A program made the translations under genes and the position numbers. Below, in pieces: positions 35,533-45,121 of a DNA stretch of 64,000 bases. The stretch is taken from the NCBI GenBank assembly GCA_016931695.1, contig JAFGEI010000217.1, positions 1 through 64,000 on the forward strand, read 5' to 3'. Numbering within the stretch: position 1 is the first letter of the stretch; each line of letters begins with the position of its first letter. Below the pieces are notes generated by a model, which saw only the letters and a program-made list of their open reading frames with translations, was not told the origin of the DNA and did no database searches. This stretch comes from Anaerolineae bacterium (lineage in GTDB: Bacteria; Chloroflexota; Anaerolineae; B4-G1; DUEL01).

Positions 35533-36671
35533 TGCTCCTTTCTCCCATCTTTGGCCATCGGATCGCGGGTCAGCAAGGCGTTCAACCACCGCCATGCCTT
35601 GCGCAGCCGGGAGCGCGTCGTCGCCAGCAGGTAGAGCAAGCGGCGCAGGAAGCGGCGCAACGGGGGCGTTGGAACCGGCTGCGGGCGCGTCCAGCGGATC
35701 GCCGCCGCACCCCAGGTCAATCCGGCGCCAAACCCCACGCAGACCATCAGGTCGCCGGGCTGAATCCGCCCTTCGTCGGCCGCCTCGCACAAGGCCAGCG
35801 GGATCGAGGCGGAAGAGGTATTGCCGTAGCGATGCAAGTTGCTGTACACCCGTTCCGGCGGCAGGTCGAGGGCGCGGGTTGCCGCCTCGATGATGCGCTG
35901 GTTGGCCTGGTGGGGAATCAGCAGGTTCACGTCGGCTATCGAAAGCCCCGCCTTCTGCAACACCTCTTGAGTGGCGGCGGGCATCTTGCGCACGGCAAAG
36001 CGAAAGACCTCGCGCCCTCTCATCTGGATATAGTGCATCCCCTCGGCCACGGTGCGGTGGGAAGCCGGGTAGCGGCTCCCGCCCGCCGGCAGGTGGAGCA
36101 GCTCGCCGCCGGAACCATCCGCACCCAGGACCGTTGCCAGTATACCGCCCTCGTTCTCCCCGGCCTGCAGGATCACTGCGCCGGCCCCGTCGCCAAAAAG
36201 GACACAGGTCGCCCGATCCTGCCAGTCCGTGATGCGCGACAGGGTCTCGGCGCCGATCACCAGGGCGGTCCGATAGACCCCGGCGATCAGCAGGTGAGAG
36301 GCAATGCCGAGTCCATAGACAAAGCCAGTGCAGCCGGCCGAGAGGTCGAATGCAGCGGCGCGGGTCGCGCCCAGGGCATCCTGGAGCAGGCAGGATGTCG
36401 CGGGGAAAAGGTGGTCGGGGGTCACGGTGGCGATGACGATCAAATCGAGCTGGTTGGGGCGCAAATGGGCTACCTCCAGGGCTTGCTGCGCCGCGTGGAG
36501 CGACATGCTCAGCGTCGTCTCCTCTTCACCAACGATTCGCCGCTCCTGGATGCCAGTGCGGGCGAGGATCCATTCGTCAGACGTATCGACCATCTCGGAC
36601 AGTTCATCGTTGGTCAACGCCCGCTCTGGCACACACTTGCCCCAGCCGACGATGTGGGCGTAGGGGGTCAC
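35529..36671 (-). CDS. fabH: 3-oxoacyl-ACP synthase III with basic C-terminal tail, 380 aa
   Basis: FabH starts fatty acid synthesis by condensing an acyl-CoA with malonyl-ACP. The catalytic triad is present: Cys114 in SAGCTGFVYGL, His254 in IPHQANQRI and Asn284 in GNTSSASIP. After the normal end (GFGAGLTWGAAAIRW, about 327) there are about 52 extra residues that are strongly basic and partly hydrophobic (LRRFLRRLLYLLATTRSRLRKAWRWL), which might bind membrane or ACP. GTG 36671 was chosen because it overlaps the fabF stop (GTGA) and starts the fold. Second gene of the five-gene operon. Confidence 0.92.
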   Translation of the reverse strand: MTPYAHIVGWGKCVPERALTNDELSEMVDTSDEWILARTGIQERRIVGEEETTLSMSLHAAQQALEVAHLRPNQLDLIVIATVTPDHLFPATSCLLQDALGATRAAAFDLSAGCTGFVYGLGIASHLLIAGVYRTALVIGAETLSRITDWQDRATCVLFGDGAGAVILQAGENEGGILATVLGADGSGGELLHLPAGGSRYPASHRTVAEGMHYIQMRGREVFRFAVRKMPAATQEVLQKAGLSIADVNLLIPHQANQRIIEAATRALDLPPERVYSNLHRYGNTSSASIPLALCEAADEGRIQPGDLMVCVGFGAGLTWGAAAIRWTRPQPVPTPPLRRFLRRLLYLLATTRSRLRKAWRWLNALLTRDPMAKDGRKEQ

Positions 36672-37912
36672 GACACATCCTCCGCCCTGGCCAAGATCAC
36701 GCAAGCGTTGTGACCGCCAAAGCCAAAGGAATTCGAGAGCACGTAGCGGGGGTTCAACTGCCGCGCCTGGTTGGGCACATAGTCCAAGTCACACAGGGGA
36801 TCCACGGTTTCATAGTTGATCGTCGGATGGACCCAACCAGTCTCTACGCTTTTGACGCTGACGACGCCTTCGACCGCACCAGCAGCCCCCATCAAGTGGC
36901 CGATCATTGACTTGGTCGCACTGACCGCCAACCGGTCGGCGTGGGCGCCAAAAACCGTCCGGATCGCCCGGGTCTCGATGGGATCGTTGAGCTGGGTGCT
37001 GGTGCCGTGCGCGTTGATGTAACCGACATCCTCGGGAGCCAGGTTGGCGCGCCGCAGCGCCCGCTGCATCGCCATTGCCGCCCCCTCGCCCATCTCGTCA
37101 GGCGCGGTGATGTGAAAAGCATCAGCCGTCGCGCCATATCCCACCAGCGCGCAATAGATGCGCGCATCGCGCTGCCGGGCGTGTTCCAGGCTTTCCAACA
37201 CCAATACTCCCGCCCCCTCGCCAACCACGAAACCATCGCGGTCGGCGTCAAAGGGGCGGCTGGCCCGTTCCGGCTCGTCGTTGCGGGTGGAAAGCGCCCC
37301 CATGTTGCTAAAGCCGGACACCGAGAGCGGGTGGGTGGCAGCCTCGCTGCCGCCGCAGATCATGACCTCGGCATCCCCGCGCTGGATGATCGCCGCCGCT
37401 TCGCCCAAGACGTGCGTGCCGGTGGCGCAGGCGGAAACGATCGTAAAGTTGGGGCCGTTCAGCCCGTAGGTGATGGCGACTGCCGCCGAGGCCGAGTTGG
37501 GCATCATCATTGGGGTCATGAAGGGGCTGATCCGCCGCGGGCCGGATTCGTTAAACTGGTCATAGTTCTCCAACAACGTGCCGACGCCTCCGATGCCCGT
37601 GCCAATCAGCACCCCGACGTCCCAACTGGGATGGCTAAAAGTCAGGCCGGCGTCCGTGATGGCCTGCCGCGCAGCTTCGAGGGCAAAGAGGGTAAAGCGA
37701 TCGTTCCGTCGCGCCACCCGCCGGTCGAAAAGAGCCTCGGCATCGAAATCTTTTACTTCAGCGGCGATCTGGACTTCGAGGTCAGAGGCGTCAAAACGGC
37801 TGATGCGGGCGATGCCACTTTGTCCCGCCAGCAGGCATTCCCACAGCGTGGGAACGTCATTGCCCAGGGGCGTCACTGCGCCCAACCCCGTCACCACAAC
37901 TTGTCTTGCCAT
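36668..37912 (-). CDS. fabF: 3-oxoacyl-ACP synthase II, 414 aa
   Basis: FabF elongates acyl-ACP chains in the cytoplasm. The catalytic Cys162 (SACATGTH), His302 (NAHGTSTQLND) and His339 (SMIGHLMGAAGA) are in place, and the start MARQVVVTGLGAVTPLG is textbook. Length is normal. The ATG is preceded by GGGAGG. It is the first gene of the operon fabF-fabH-carboxyltransferase-biotin carboxylase-BCCP, all joined by overlaps or short gaps. A possible promoter (GTGACC, 17 bases, TTAATT) lies about 30 bases upstream, between the gene and palindrome B. Confidence 0.95.
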   Translation of the reverse strand: MARQVVVTGLGAVTPLGNDVPTLWECLLAGQSGIARISRFDASDLEVQIAAEVKDFDAEALFDRRVARRNDRFTLFALEAARQAITDAGLTFSHPSWDVGVLIGTGIGGVGTLLENYDQFNESGPRRISPFMTPMMMPNSASAAVAITYGLNGPNFTIVSACATGTHVLGEAAAIIQRGDAEVMICGGSEAATHPLSVSGFSNMGALSTRNDEPERASRPFDADRDGFVVGEGAGVLVLESLEHARQRDARIYCALVGYGATADAFHITAPDEMGEGAAMAMQRALRRANLAPEDVGYINAHGTSTQLNDPIETRAIRTVFGAHADRLAVSATKSMIGHLMGAAGAVEGVVSVKSVETGWVHPTINYETVDPLCDLDYVPNQARQLNPRYVLSNSFGFGGHNACVILARAEDVS

Positions 37913-37982
37913 TGGTTCCTCCCTGATCACAATGTTCAGTTGAATTAACACCACAACCAGTCGAAGGTCACGCTGACTTGGG

Positions 37983-38083
37983 GCAACTGCGCACCCACCA
38001 CCGGCGAGGAGAAAAAACGGGGGGTTCACCAGCAGCGCTACCGCTGGCAAACCCCCCTGTTCCCTCCTGCCGGGGGCGGTTAC
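37983..38083. repeat. Palindromic element family 2, copy B
   Basis: Degenerate copy. Left arm GCAACTG...GGCGAGGAG..CGGGGGGTT..CCAGC faces right arm GCTGGCAAACCCCCCTG..CTCCTGCC...CGGTTAC. It lies between fabF and the end of the FG-GAP gene. Confidence 0.55.
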
Positions 38084-38099
38084 CTAGGCGGCCGAAGCG

Positions 38100-38160
38100 A
38101 AAAAGATCGGTTTCGGCTGCACCCGGCCGGGATCTGGCGATCCCGGCCGAGCGCGAAACC
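38100..38160 (-). terminator. Intrinsic terminator of the FG-GAP gene
   Basis: An 11-base perfect stem CGGCCGGGATC-TGGC-GATCCCGGCCG (38124-38149) sits inside an outer GGTTTCG/CGAAACC pair (38109-38115 and 38154-38160). On the minus strand the stem is followed by GATC and TTTTT (38104-38100). Confidence 0.7.
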
Positions 38161-38185
38161 GGCGAGCGATTTCCGCCAAGATGCG

Positions 38186-41100
38186 CTAGGGCCCATCCTG
38201 TACAGTGATAGGCAGGTAAATGAACGATCCGCCGCTGGTAACGACGACCGTGGTGGTCGTCGTCGCCGAACTGACCGTGTTGCTGGCGGTGACGATCGCC
38301 GTATAGACGCCAGGGGCGGCGTAGGCGTGATAGACCTGCGCCCCAGCCCCAAACGTCCCGTCCCCCAGGTCCCAGGCATAGTCCACCGGGTTGCCCTCAG
38401 TGACCATGGCGGAAAGCGCCACCAGCGTTCCTACCGGCTTGGGACTGTTGTTGATCGCCGCAAGACCGGCGACCGGGATCGGGGTGCGGAAATCCGTCTC
38501 GGCCCAGCTGTTCCAGGGCACGTGGATCCAGCGGCTGGCCTGCTGGCCGAGCAGGTTGTTGGGACGATAGAGCAGGCGAACGCGCCAGTGATAGGACGTG
38601 CCCATCGCCAGCCCGGTGACCTCCTCGACGAGGAGCACGTTAGGAGTGACCACAGTGGTCCACGCCGCGCTGGTGCCGCTGATGACGACCGTCTCGGTGT
38701 AGGGCACGCCAACGGGCGCCACCTCCCACTGCAGCTTGACGTCCCCGCGCCCGATCGGCAGGCGCCCATTCAGCTGGAGCTGCACCGAGGTGGTCGAGTC
38801 GCTCATCCCCAGCCAGGAGATGGACCGGGCGCCAGCGGTGAACATCTGGCGCGGCAGGTAGGGCAGGCCGTTTCCGGCCCCCACAGAGTAGTAAACGGAA
38901 GCAACGCCCTCGCCGCTCTGGCCGGCGCTGGCGTCGGGGGCACCGACGACGAGGTCGGCATAGCCATCCCCATCGACGTCGCCGGCCGTTCCAACCGCCT
39001 GGCCAAAGTGCGCGCCGTCCTGCTCCCCATCTGTCATCCAGCAAGGGTCCGGGTCCAAATCGTACCGGGTGCCGCAAAAGACATAGACCCGGCCCCGATC
39101 CGGGCCTGTGCCGTCGTATCCGGGCGCAGCGACGGCGGTGTCGGCATAGTGGTCGCCGTTGACGTCGCCCAGCCCGGTCACGGCAGCGCCAAAGTGAGCG
39201 CTGTGCTGGCTCCCTTTGGCGGTCCAGGCGGGAACGATCCCGATGCCGCCCGGCCAGCCACGGTAGATAAAGACCGCGCCGGCATCGGTGTACGTATCGT
39301 CATAGTAAGGAGCGCCGACGACGAGGTCGGAGTAGTTATCGCCATTCACGTCGCCAGCGTTGCCCAGCGCCGCGCCAAGCCGGGCGCCGTCCTGATCGCC
39401 CTCGACGGTCCAGTCGCGCGTCGTGCTCAACCCGGCCGCAGAACCCCAGTAGCCGAATGCCGCCCCGGCGTCGACATCGTCGTTATCATAGCCGGGGGCG
39501 CCGACGATCACTTCGCTGTAGCCGTCATTGTTCGGGTCGCCCGCACTGCCCACCACGCTTCCGTACAGCGATCCCTCCTGGCCCCCATCCGCCATCCAGT
39601 CGTAGATGGCGCTGAGGCCAGCCGCGGAGCCATAGTAGACAAAAGCCGCGCCCTCATTCAACTGCCCGCCGTCGAAACCGGGGGCGCCGACGACGACATC
39701 GCCGTAGCCATCGCCGTTGACGTCGCCCGCCGTTGCCACGGAATGTCCATAGGCCGCTGCCACCTGCCCGCCCAGGCCGATCCAATCCGCCGTCAGGCTC
39801 AAGCCGGACGCCGAGCCGTGGTAGACAAAGGCAGCGCCCTCGTCGCCATACGCGTCGGTGTAGCCGTCCGCGCCGACGACGACGTCGCCGTAGCCGTCGC
39901 CGTTGACGTCGCCCGCGCTGCCCACCGAAAGGCCCATGTAGGCCCACGCCTGGTCGCCCTCGACCATCCAGTCCGCCGTCGTATTCAGACCCCAGGCGGA
40001 ACCGTGGTAGACGACGGCGGCGCCTTCGTCCTCCTGGCCATTGTCATAGTAGGGCAGGCCGACGATGACGTCGGCATAGCCGTCGCCGTTGACGTCGCCC
40101 GCCGTCCCCACCGCGGCGCCCATCATCGCGCCGTCCTGGTCCCCTTCCGCCGTCCAGTTTGCCGTTTCCTGCAGGCCGTCGGTAGAACCATAGAAGGCAT
40201 AGGCCATGCCCTCGTTGTCCTCCCCCTCGTTGCTGCGCGGGGAACCGACGACGATGTCGCTGTAGCCATCGCCGTTGACGTCCCCCGCCAGGCCCGTCGA
40301 GGTGCCAAAGCCACAGTTCTCTTGATCGCCCTCGACGATCCAGTCCGGCGTTGCCGCGGGACCGGACGACGAGCCGTGATAGACAAAAAGCCGGCCCTCG
40401 TTGGCCAGCTCGTTGTCATACTGCTCGGCGGCGATGACGAGATCGGCATAGCCATCGCCGTCGACGTCGCCGGCGGTGCTGACCTGGTTTCCCATCTGGG
40501 CGCCGGCCTGGTCAGATTCGCCGACCCAGGCCGGGGAAGTATCCAGCCCTGACGACGCGCCATAGTAGAGAAAGGCCGCCCCTTCGCTGATTTCGCCGTT
40601 CTCATAACCGGTCATGCCGACGAGAACGTCGCCATAGCCATCGCCGTTCACGTCGCCCGCCATGCCGACCGCGGCGCCATAATAGCCAAAGTCCTGATCC
40701 CCTTCCATCATCCAGGCCGGGGTGACCTCCAGGCCGGTCGCCGAGCCGTGGTAGACGAATGCAGCGCCCTCGTTCGATTCGCCAGCGTCGTAGAGGATGG
40801 CGCCGACGACGACATCATAATACCCGTCGCCGTTCACATCACCGGCCGTGCTGACGGCACTGCCGAAACGGGCGTTGATCTGTCCACCATTGGCGACCCA
40901 GGCGGGAGCCAGGCCCAGCCCGCCGGCGGAGCCGTGGTAGACAAAAACCATGCCCTCGTTGGACTCGCTGTTGTCATAGAGCTCGGCGCCGACGATGACG
41001 TCGGCATAGCCATCGCCGTTCACGTCCCCCGCGGCTTTGATCGCGCTGCCCAGAAACGCATCGTCCTGGTCGCCCTCGACCATCCAGTCGGGCGCGGTGC

Positions 41101-42259
41101 TGGGGCCAGTGGCAGAGCCGTAATAGGCATAGACGCTGCCCTCGTCGACCTGGCCGTCGTCGAACTCGGGCGCGCTGACGATCACGTCGCCAAAGCCATC
41201 GCCGTTCACGTCCCCAGCCATCGCAACGGCGCTGGCAAAGTGGGCGCTGGCCTGGCTGAACTCGACCGTCCAGCCGGGGGTTGTGCTCAGGCCGTCGACT
41301 GAACCGAAAAAGATAAAGGCCGCGCCCGCATCGACGTCCCCATTGTCGTAATAGGGTGCGCCGACGATGACCTCGGCATAGCCGTCTCCATTCACGTCGC
41401 CGGCCGAATCTACGGCGGTGCCAAAGAAAGCGCCGACCTGCCCACCCTCCGTATACCAGCTCACCTCAGTGGCCAGACCATCGGTAGCGGCGGAGAGGAC
41501 AGCAGAGAAGGTGAGGGGATAAACAGCCGCCGGGGCATCGCCGGCCAGTTCGAGGGTCCAGGCCTGCAATTCCGCGCCCGAAACTCGAAGCTGGGCGGCC
41601 AGTTGGCGACCGGTGGCGTCGACGAGGCGCAGGTCAGTGTAGCGCAGGACGGGCTGCCCATCCGCCGCGGTCAGCTCGACGTCATCGCCGACGCGACGCG
41701 GGACGAGGTCACCGCTGATATCCAGGATCAGAGACAGCGGGCCGGCAGAGAGGGGGGCTGAGAGGACAAGTTCCTGCCGCAGGCCGCGCGCGTCGTTGTG
41801 ATACCGTTCGACGATGCCGGGACGGCGGTATTCGACCACATGGCCGTCTGGATAAAGGGCCGCTGCGCCGACGGGCATCCCCCCCCAGGCGGAGAGGGAG
41901 AGATTCAAACGCCAGGGCGGCGCCGCGGCGTCATCCGCCCAGGTGCGGGGGATTACCGCCACCTCGCCGGGGGTAAAGTAGACGCGCAGGTTGTGGGCCC
42001 GGTTGGGAGCGTGATAAGCCGCCGCCACGTCCGCCAGGTGCGTCCTTTCCTGCCAGGTGACCTGGTACTCGGCGAGCTGGACGCTCCCCATCGCTCTCGT
42101 CCACCAATCGCCGCCTGTTTCTGCGGCAGTGACCGCCAGCAGAGCGCCCGCCCGTTCACCTGGCACCAGGGGAGCCGCAAACATCTGCGCGGCCCAAGGG
42201 CCAGGCAACACTGCCATGCCAATGATGACAACCATGATCGAGAAACGCCAGAACTTCAT
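38186..42259 (-). CDS. Secreted 14-repeat FG-GAP (integrin-alpha-like) beta-propeller protein, 1357 aa
   Basis: A signal peptide (VVIIGMAVLPGPWAAQMFAAP) is followed by about 280 residues without a known motif, then 14 FG-GAP repeats of about 60 residues. Nearly all carry the calcium loop DVNGDGYADVIVGAP. Fourteen repeats fit two seven-bladed propellers in a row. After the repeats come a fibronectin-like stretch (VQLQLNGRLP...ATGTSYHWRVRL type) and one PKD domain (DYAWDLGDGTFGAGAQVYHAYAAPGVYTAIVTASN). The tail is SFIYLPITVQDGP. It is expected at the cell surface, in adhesion or polymer binding. ATG 42259 has GGAGGT upstream. Transcribed alone. Confidence 0.85.
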   Translation of the reverse strand: MKFWRFSIMVVIIGMAVLPGPWAAQMFAAPLVPGERAGALLAVTAAETGGDWWTRAMGSVQLAEYQVTWQERTHLADVAAAYHAPNRAHNLRVYFTPGEVAVIPRTWADDAAAPPWRLNLSLSAWGGMPVGAAALYPDGHVVEYRRPGIVERYHNDARGLRQELVLSAPLSAGPLSLILDISGDLVPRRVGDDVELTAADGQPVLRYTDLRLVDATGRQLAAQLRVSGAELQAWTLELAGDAPAAVYPLTFSAVLSAATDGLATEVSWYTEGGQVGAFFGTAVDSAGDVNGDGYAEVIVGAPYYDNGDVDAGAAFIFFGSVDGLSTTPGWTVEFSQASAHFASAVAMAGDVNGDGFGDVIVSAPEFDDGQVDEGSVYAYYGSATGPSTAPDWMVEGDQDDAFLGSAIKAAGDVNGDGYADVIVGAELYDNSESNEGMVFVYHGSAGGLGLAPAWVANGGQINARFGSAVSTAGDVNGDGYYDVVVGAILYDAGESNEGAAFVYHGSATGLEVTPAWMMEGDQDFGYYGAAVGMAGDVNGDGYGDVLVGMTGYENGEISEGAAFLYYGASSGLDTSPAWVGESDQAGAQMGNQVSTAGDVDGDGYADLVIAAEQYDNELANEGRLFVYHGSSSGPAATPDWIVEGDQENCGFGTSTGLAGDVNGDGYSDIVVGSPRSNEGEDNEGMAYAFYGSTDGLQETANWTAEGDQDGAMMGAAVGTAGDVNGDGYADVIVGLPYYDNGQEDEGAAVVYHGSAWGLNTTADWMVEGDQAWAYMGLSVGSAGDVNGDGYGDVVVGADGYTDAYGDEGAAFVYHGSASGLSLTADWIGLGGQVAAAYGHSVATAGDVNGDGYGDVVVGAPGFDGGQLNEGAAFVYYGSAAGLSAIYDWMADGGQEGSLYGSVVGSAGDPNNDGYSEVIVGAPGYDNDDVDAGAAFGYWGSAAGLSTTRDWTVEGDQDGARLGAALGNAGDVNGDNYSDLVVGAPYYDDTYTDAGAVFIYRGWPGGIGIVPAWTAKGSQHSAHFGAAVTGLGDVNGDHYADTAVAAPGYDGTGPDRGRVYVFCGTRYDLDPDPCWMTDGEQDGAHFGQAVGTAGDVDGDGYADLVVGAPDASAGQSGEGVASVYYSVGAGNGLPYLPRQMFTAGARSISWLGMSDSTTSVQLQLNGRLPIGRGDVKLQWEVAPVGVPYTETVVISGTSAAWTTVVTPNVLLVEEVTGLAMGTSYHWRVRLLYRPNNLLGQQASRWIHVPWNSWAETDFRTPIPVAGLAAINNSPKPVGTLVALSAMVTEGNPVDYAWDLGDGTFGAGAQVYHAYAAPGVYTAIVTASNTVSSATTTTTVVVTSGGSFIYLPITVQDGP

Positions 42260-42291
42260 TGATACCTCCAGATGTAAAAAGTCAACGCTCA

Positions 42292-42430
42292 GCCAGTTGC
42301 CCTTGGATGATTCCCCAAGCACGGAGAAAGAGGGTTTGTGGGTGTCGGGGGCGGCAAAGCCGCCTGCAACACCCGCAAACCCCCCTCTCCAGCCTTGGGA
42401 GGGCATCCCGGCGGCTCGCCTGAGCAGTTA
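42292..42430. repeat. Palindromic element family 2, copy C
   Basis: A 139-base inverted repeat: left end CCAGTTGCCCTTGG, right end CCTGAGCAGTTA, centre GGCGGC-AAA-GCCGCC (42350-42364). It lies between the divergent FG-GAP and rnc genes. The adjoining ATCAAGTGCGA block (42434-42444) is shared with 17479-17490. Apart from this and the rnc promoter, the 325-bp gap holds nothing I recognise. Confidence 0.7.
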
Positions 42431-42521
42431 GGAATCAAGTGCGAACAGCTTGAGCGGTTGCGCTGTGAGTATATGTAGAATACCGCGTTTGTCAAGACAC
42501 ACTCGAACGGGAGCGATGGAA

Positions 42522-42550
42522 TTGCCCTCTTCCCTGTTCCGTGCTACCAT
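42522..42550 (+). promoter_or_regulatory. Promoter of rnc
   Basis: TTGCCC (42522-42527), 17 bases, TACCAT (42545-42550). The start codon follows 34 bases later. Confidence 0.55.
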
Positions 42551-42584
42551 GGGGCGCTGTGAAGCACGACAAGGCCGGATAAAT

Positions 42585-43385
42585 ATGAATGATTTGCAGC
42601 CCATGACCAGCCATCCTCAATCCGTCATCGACGCACTTCAAGAACGGATCGACTACCGTTTCGCAGAGACCGACTGGCTACTCCGCGCCCTGACCCATTC
42701 TTCCTACCTCAACGAACACCCGGAAGAGAAAAGCGACAACCAACGGCTCGAATTCCTGGGCGATGCGGTGCTCGACTTTGCCGTCGCCGCGTGGATTTTT
42801 GTCGCTTACCCCGAATTTCAGGAAGGAGAGATGACCCGGCTGCGAGCAGCGTTGGTGAGGGAAGAGCAACTGGCCGCTTTTGCCCGCCAGTTGGGCCTGG
42901 GCGCAGCGCTGCGGTTGGGCCGGGGCGAGGAGGAGGGCGGCGGCCAGGCCCGGCCGGCGAACCTGGCCGACGCTTTTGAAGCCCTGATGGGGGCGCTTTA
43001 CCTGGACGGCGGGCTGGCCCCCGTCCAGCAAATCTTGCTGCAATTGATCCAGCCCGTTGCCGAGCGGATCATTTCCAGTGCCGCGGATAAGGACGCCAAA
43101 AGCCGCTTCCAGGAATGGGCCCAGGGCACGCTCGGGGTGACGCCGCGCTACCACATCGTCGACGAGACAGGCCCCGACCACGACAAACTCTTTGTCGCCG
43201 AGATCACCCTGGAGCAAACGGTCGTCGGGCGGGGAGAGGGCCATTCCAAACAGCTCGCCGAACAAGCAGCCGCCCAGGCAGCGTGGGAAGAAATGTCCCA
43301 AGCGAACCGGATTGTCACTGCCCAACCGGTCGCCGCAGGTGGGGGGGCAGGCGAAGCGGGAGAGCACCCAGGTACAACCGGCTGA
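42585..43385 (+). CDS. rnc: Ribonuclease III, 266 aa
   Basis: RNase III cuts double-stranded RNA in rRNA processing and mRNA turnover. The signature [17 protein letters not shown] (about 48-64) and the second metal-binding patch [16 protein letters not shown] are complete. A double-stranded RNA-binding domain covers about 170-240 ([43 protein letters not shown]). About 25 Gly/Ala-rich residues are added at the C terminus. ATG 42585 was chosen over longer in-frame openings that lie on or before the promoter. The mutase gene follows 41 bases downstream. Confidence 0.93.
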   Translation: MNDLQPMTSHPQSVIDALQERIDYRFAETDWLLRALTHSSYLNEHPEEKSDNQRLEFLGDAVLDFAVAAWIFVAYPEFQEGEMTRLRAALVREEQLAAFARQLGLGAALRLGRGEEEGGGQARPANLADAFEALMGALYLDGGLAPVQQILLQLIQPVAERIISSAADKDAKSRFQEWAQGTLGVTPRYHIVDETGPDHDKLFVAEITLEQTVVGRGEGHSKQLAEQAAAQAAWEEMSQANRIVTAQPVAAGGGAGEAGEHPGTTG

Positions 43386-43426
43386 GTCGTGGCCGATCGT
43401 ACAGCCTACACGCAATGGGGGTACTG

Positions 43427-45100
43427 ATGAACAAGAAAGAACGCGAAAAGATAAAAAATGCGCTGGAGCAGTGGGAACGGACGACGTTACAACCGACGTT
43501 GGAGCGCCGGGCAGAACGGAGCGAAGAATTCATCACCGCTTCCAGCGACCCGGTCAAGCGGCTGTACACCCCGCTGGACGTAGAAGGGGAATATGCGGAA
43601 AAGCTGGGCTTTCCGGGCGAATACCCATTCACCCGCGGCGTGCATCCGACCATGCACCGCGGCCGGCTGTGGACGATGCGAATGTTTGCCGGATTTGGTA
43701 CCGCGGAAGAGACCAACGCCCGCTTCAAGTACCTGCTGGAACAGGGCCAGACGGGGCTGTCCGTTGCCTTTGACCTGCCGACGCTGATGGGATACGACAC
43801 CGACGCTCCCCAGGCGATGGGCGAGTTTGGCAAATGCGGCGTGGCAATCTCTTCGCTCAAGGACATGGAGATTCTCTTCGACGGCATTCCGCTGGACAAG
43901 GTGACGACCTCGATGACGATCAACAGTCCGGCCGCGGTGGTCTGGGCCATGTACATTGCCGCTGCCGAGCAGCAAGGGGTGCCAATGTACCAGTTGGGCG
44001 GTACGATCCAGAACGACATCTTGAAAGAGTACATTGCGCAGAAGGAATACATCTTTCCCCCCCACCCTTCGATGCGGCTGGTGACCGACACGGTGGAATT
44101 TGGCAGCGAGAACCTGCCGCAGTGGAACACCATCTCGATCTCTGGCTACCACATCCGCGAGGCCGGGGCGACGGCGGCCCAAGAGCTGGCCTTTACCCTG
44201 ATCGACGGCATCGAGTACGTCCGCTGGGCGCTGGAGCGGGGGCTCGACGTCGACGCCTTTGCGCCGCGCCTGTCCTACTTTTTCAACTGCCACAACGACT
44301 TTTTGGAGGAAATCGCCAAGTTCCGCGCCGCACGCCGAATATGGGCGCGGGAGATGCGCGAGACCTTTGGCGCCCAGAATCCCCGCTCCTGGTGGCTGCG
44401 CTTCCACACCCAGACCGCTGGCTGCACCCTCACCGCCAAGCAGCCCGAGATCAACATCGTCCGCGTGGCCATCCAGGCCCTGGCCGCAGTGCTCGGCGGA
44501 ACTCAGAGCCTGCACACCAACAGCATGGACGAAGCCCTGGCACTGCCCAGCGAGTTTGCCGTCACCGTTGCCCTGCGCACCCAGCAGATCATCGCCCACG
44601 AGTCGGGCGTGGTCAACACCGTCGATCCGCTGGGTGGCTCTTATGCCATCGAGGCCCTCACCGATCGCATGGAGCAACAGGCGTACGACTACTTTGCGCG
44701 CATCGAGGCCCTGGGCGGGGTGCTGCCCGCTATCGAGCTGGGTTTCTTTCAGCAAGAGATCGCCGACGCCGCCTACCGCTACCAGCGCGAGATCGACGCG
44801 CAGCGGCGGGTGATTGTCGGGGTCAACGAGTACGCAGACGACGAGCCGCTGCGGATCCCGCTGCTGGAGATGGATCCGCAAGGGTATGAGCGGCAGCGGG
44901 CGCGGTTGGAACAGGTGCGGAAAGAGCGGGACAATGGCGCCGTAGGCCAGGCCCTCGACCGCCTGCGCATTGCCGCCGAGGGCAGCGAAAACACCATGCC
45001 CCACATCCTGCGCGCGGTGAGAGCCTACGCCACGCTGCAAGAGGTCATGGACATCTTTCGCGAGGTGTTTGGCCTGTACCAGGAGCCGATGATTTTATAG
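43427..45100 (+). CDS. Acyl-CoA mutase large subunit (methylmalonyl-CoA mutase family), 557 aa
   Basis: A B12-dependent acyl-CoA mutase TIM-barrel subunit without the cobalamin-binding domain, which must be a separate protein, as in archaeal-type methylmalonyl-CoA mutases. Motifs: [85 protein letters not shown] (catalytic His) and [19 protein letters not shown]. The Arg that binds the carboxylate of methylmalonyl-CoA (PSMR) is kept. The partner Tyr of the PTMY motif (Tyr89 in Propionibacterium) is His77 here and the following Gln is Met86, so substrate preference may differ. ATG 43427 has GGGGGT five bases upstream. No small subunit or MeaB is in the window. Confidence 0.85.
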   Translation: MNKKEREKIKNALEQWERTTLQPTLERRAERSEEFITASSDPVKRLYTPLDVEGEYAEKLGFPGEYPFTRGVHPTMHRGRLWTMRMFAGFGTAEETNARFKYLLEQGQTGLSVAFDLPTLMGYDTDAPQAMGEFGKCGVAISSLKDMEILFDGIPLDKVTTSMTINSPAAVVWAMYIAAAEQQGVPMYQLGGTIQNDILKEYIAQKEYIFPPHPSMRLVTDTVEFGSENLPQWNTISISGYHIREAGATAAQELAFTLIDGIEYVRWALERGLDVDAFAPRLSYFFNCHNDFLEEIAKFRAARRIWAREMRETFGAQNPRSWWLRFHTQTAGCTLTAKQPEINIVRVAIQALAAVLGGTQSLHTNSMDEALALPSEFAVTVALRTQQIIAHESGVVNTVDPLGGSYAIEALTDRMEQQAYDYFARIEALGGVLPAIELGFFQQEIADAAYRYQREIDAQRRVIVGVNEYADDEPLRIPLLEMDPQGYERQRARLEQVRKERDNGAVGQALDRLRIAAEGSENTMPHILRAVRAYATLQEVMDIFREVFGLYQEPMIL

Positions 45101-45121
45101 CGGGCGCCCTTCCGAGCAACC

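Noticed and set aside
38327..40552. 741-codon open frame opposite the FG-GAP gene
   Set aside because: Periodic because the repeats on the other strand are periodic; no credible start or domain.
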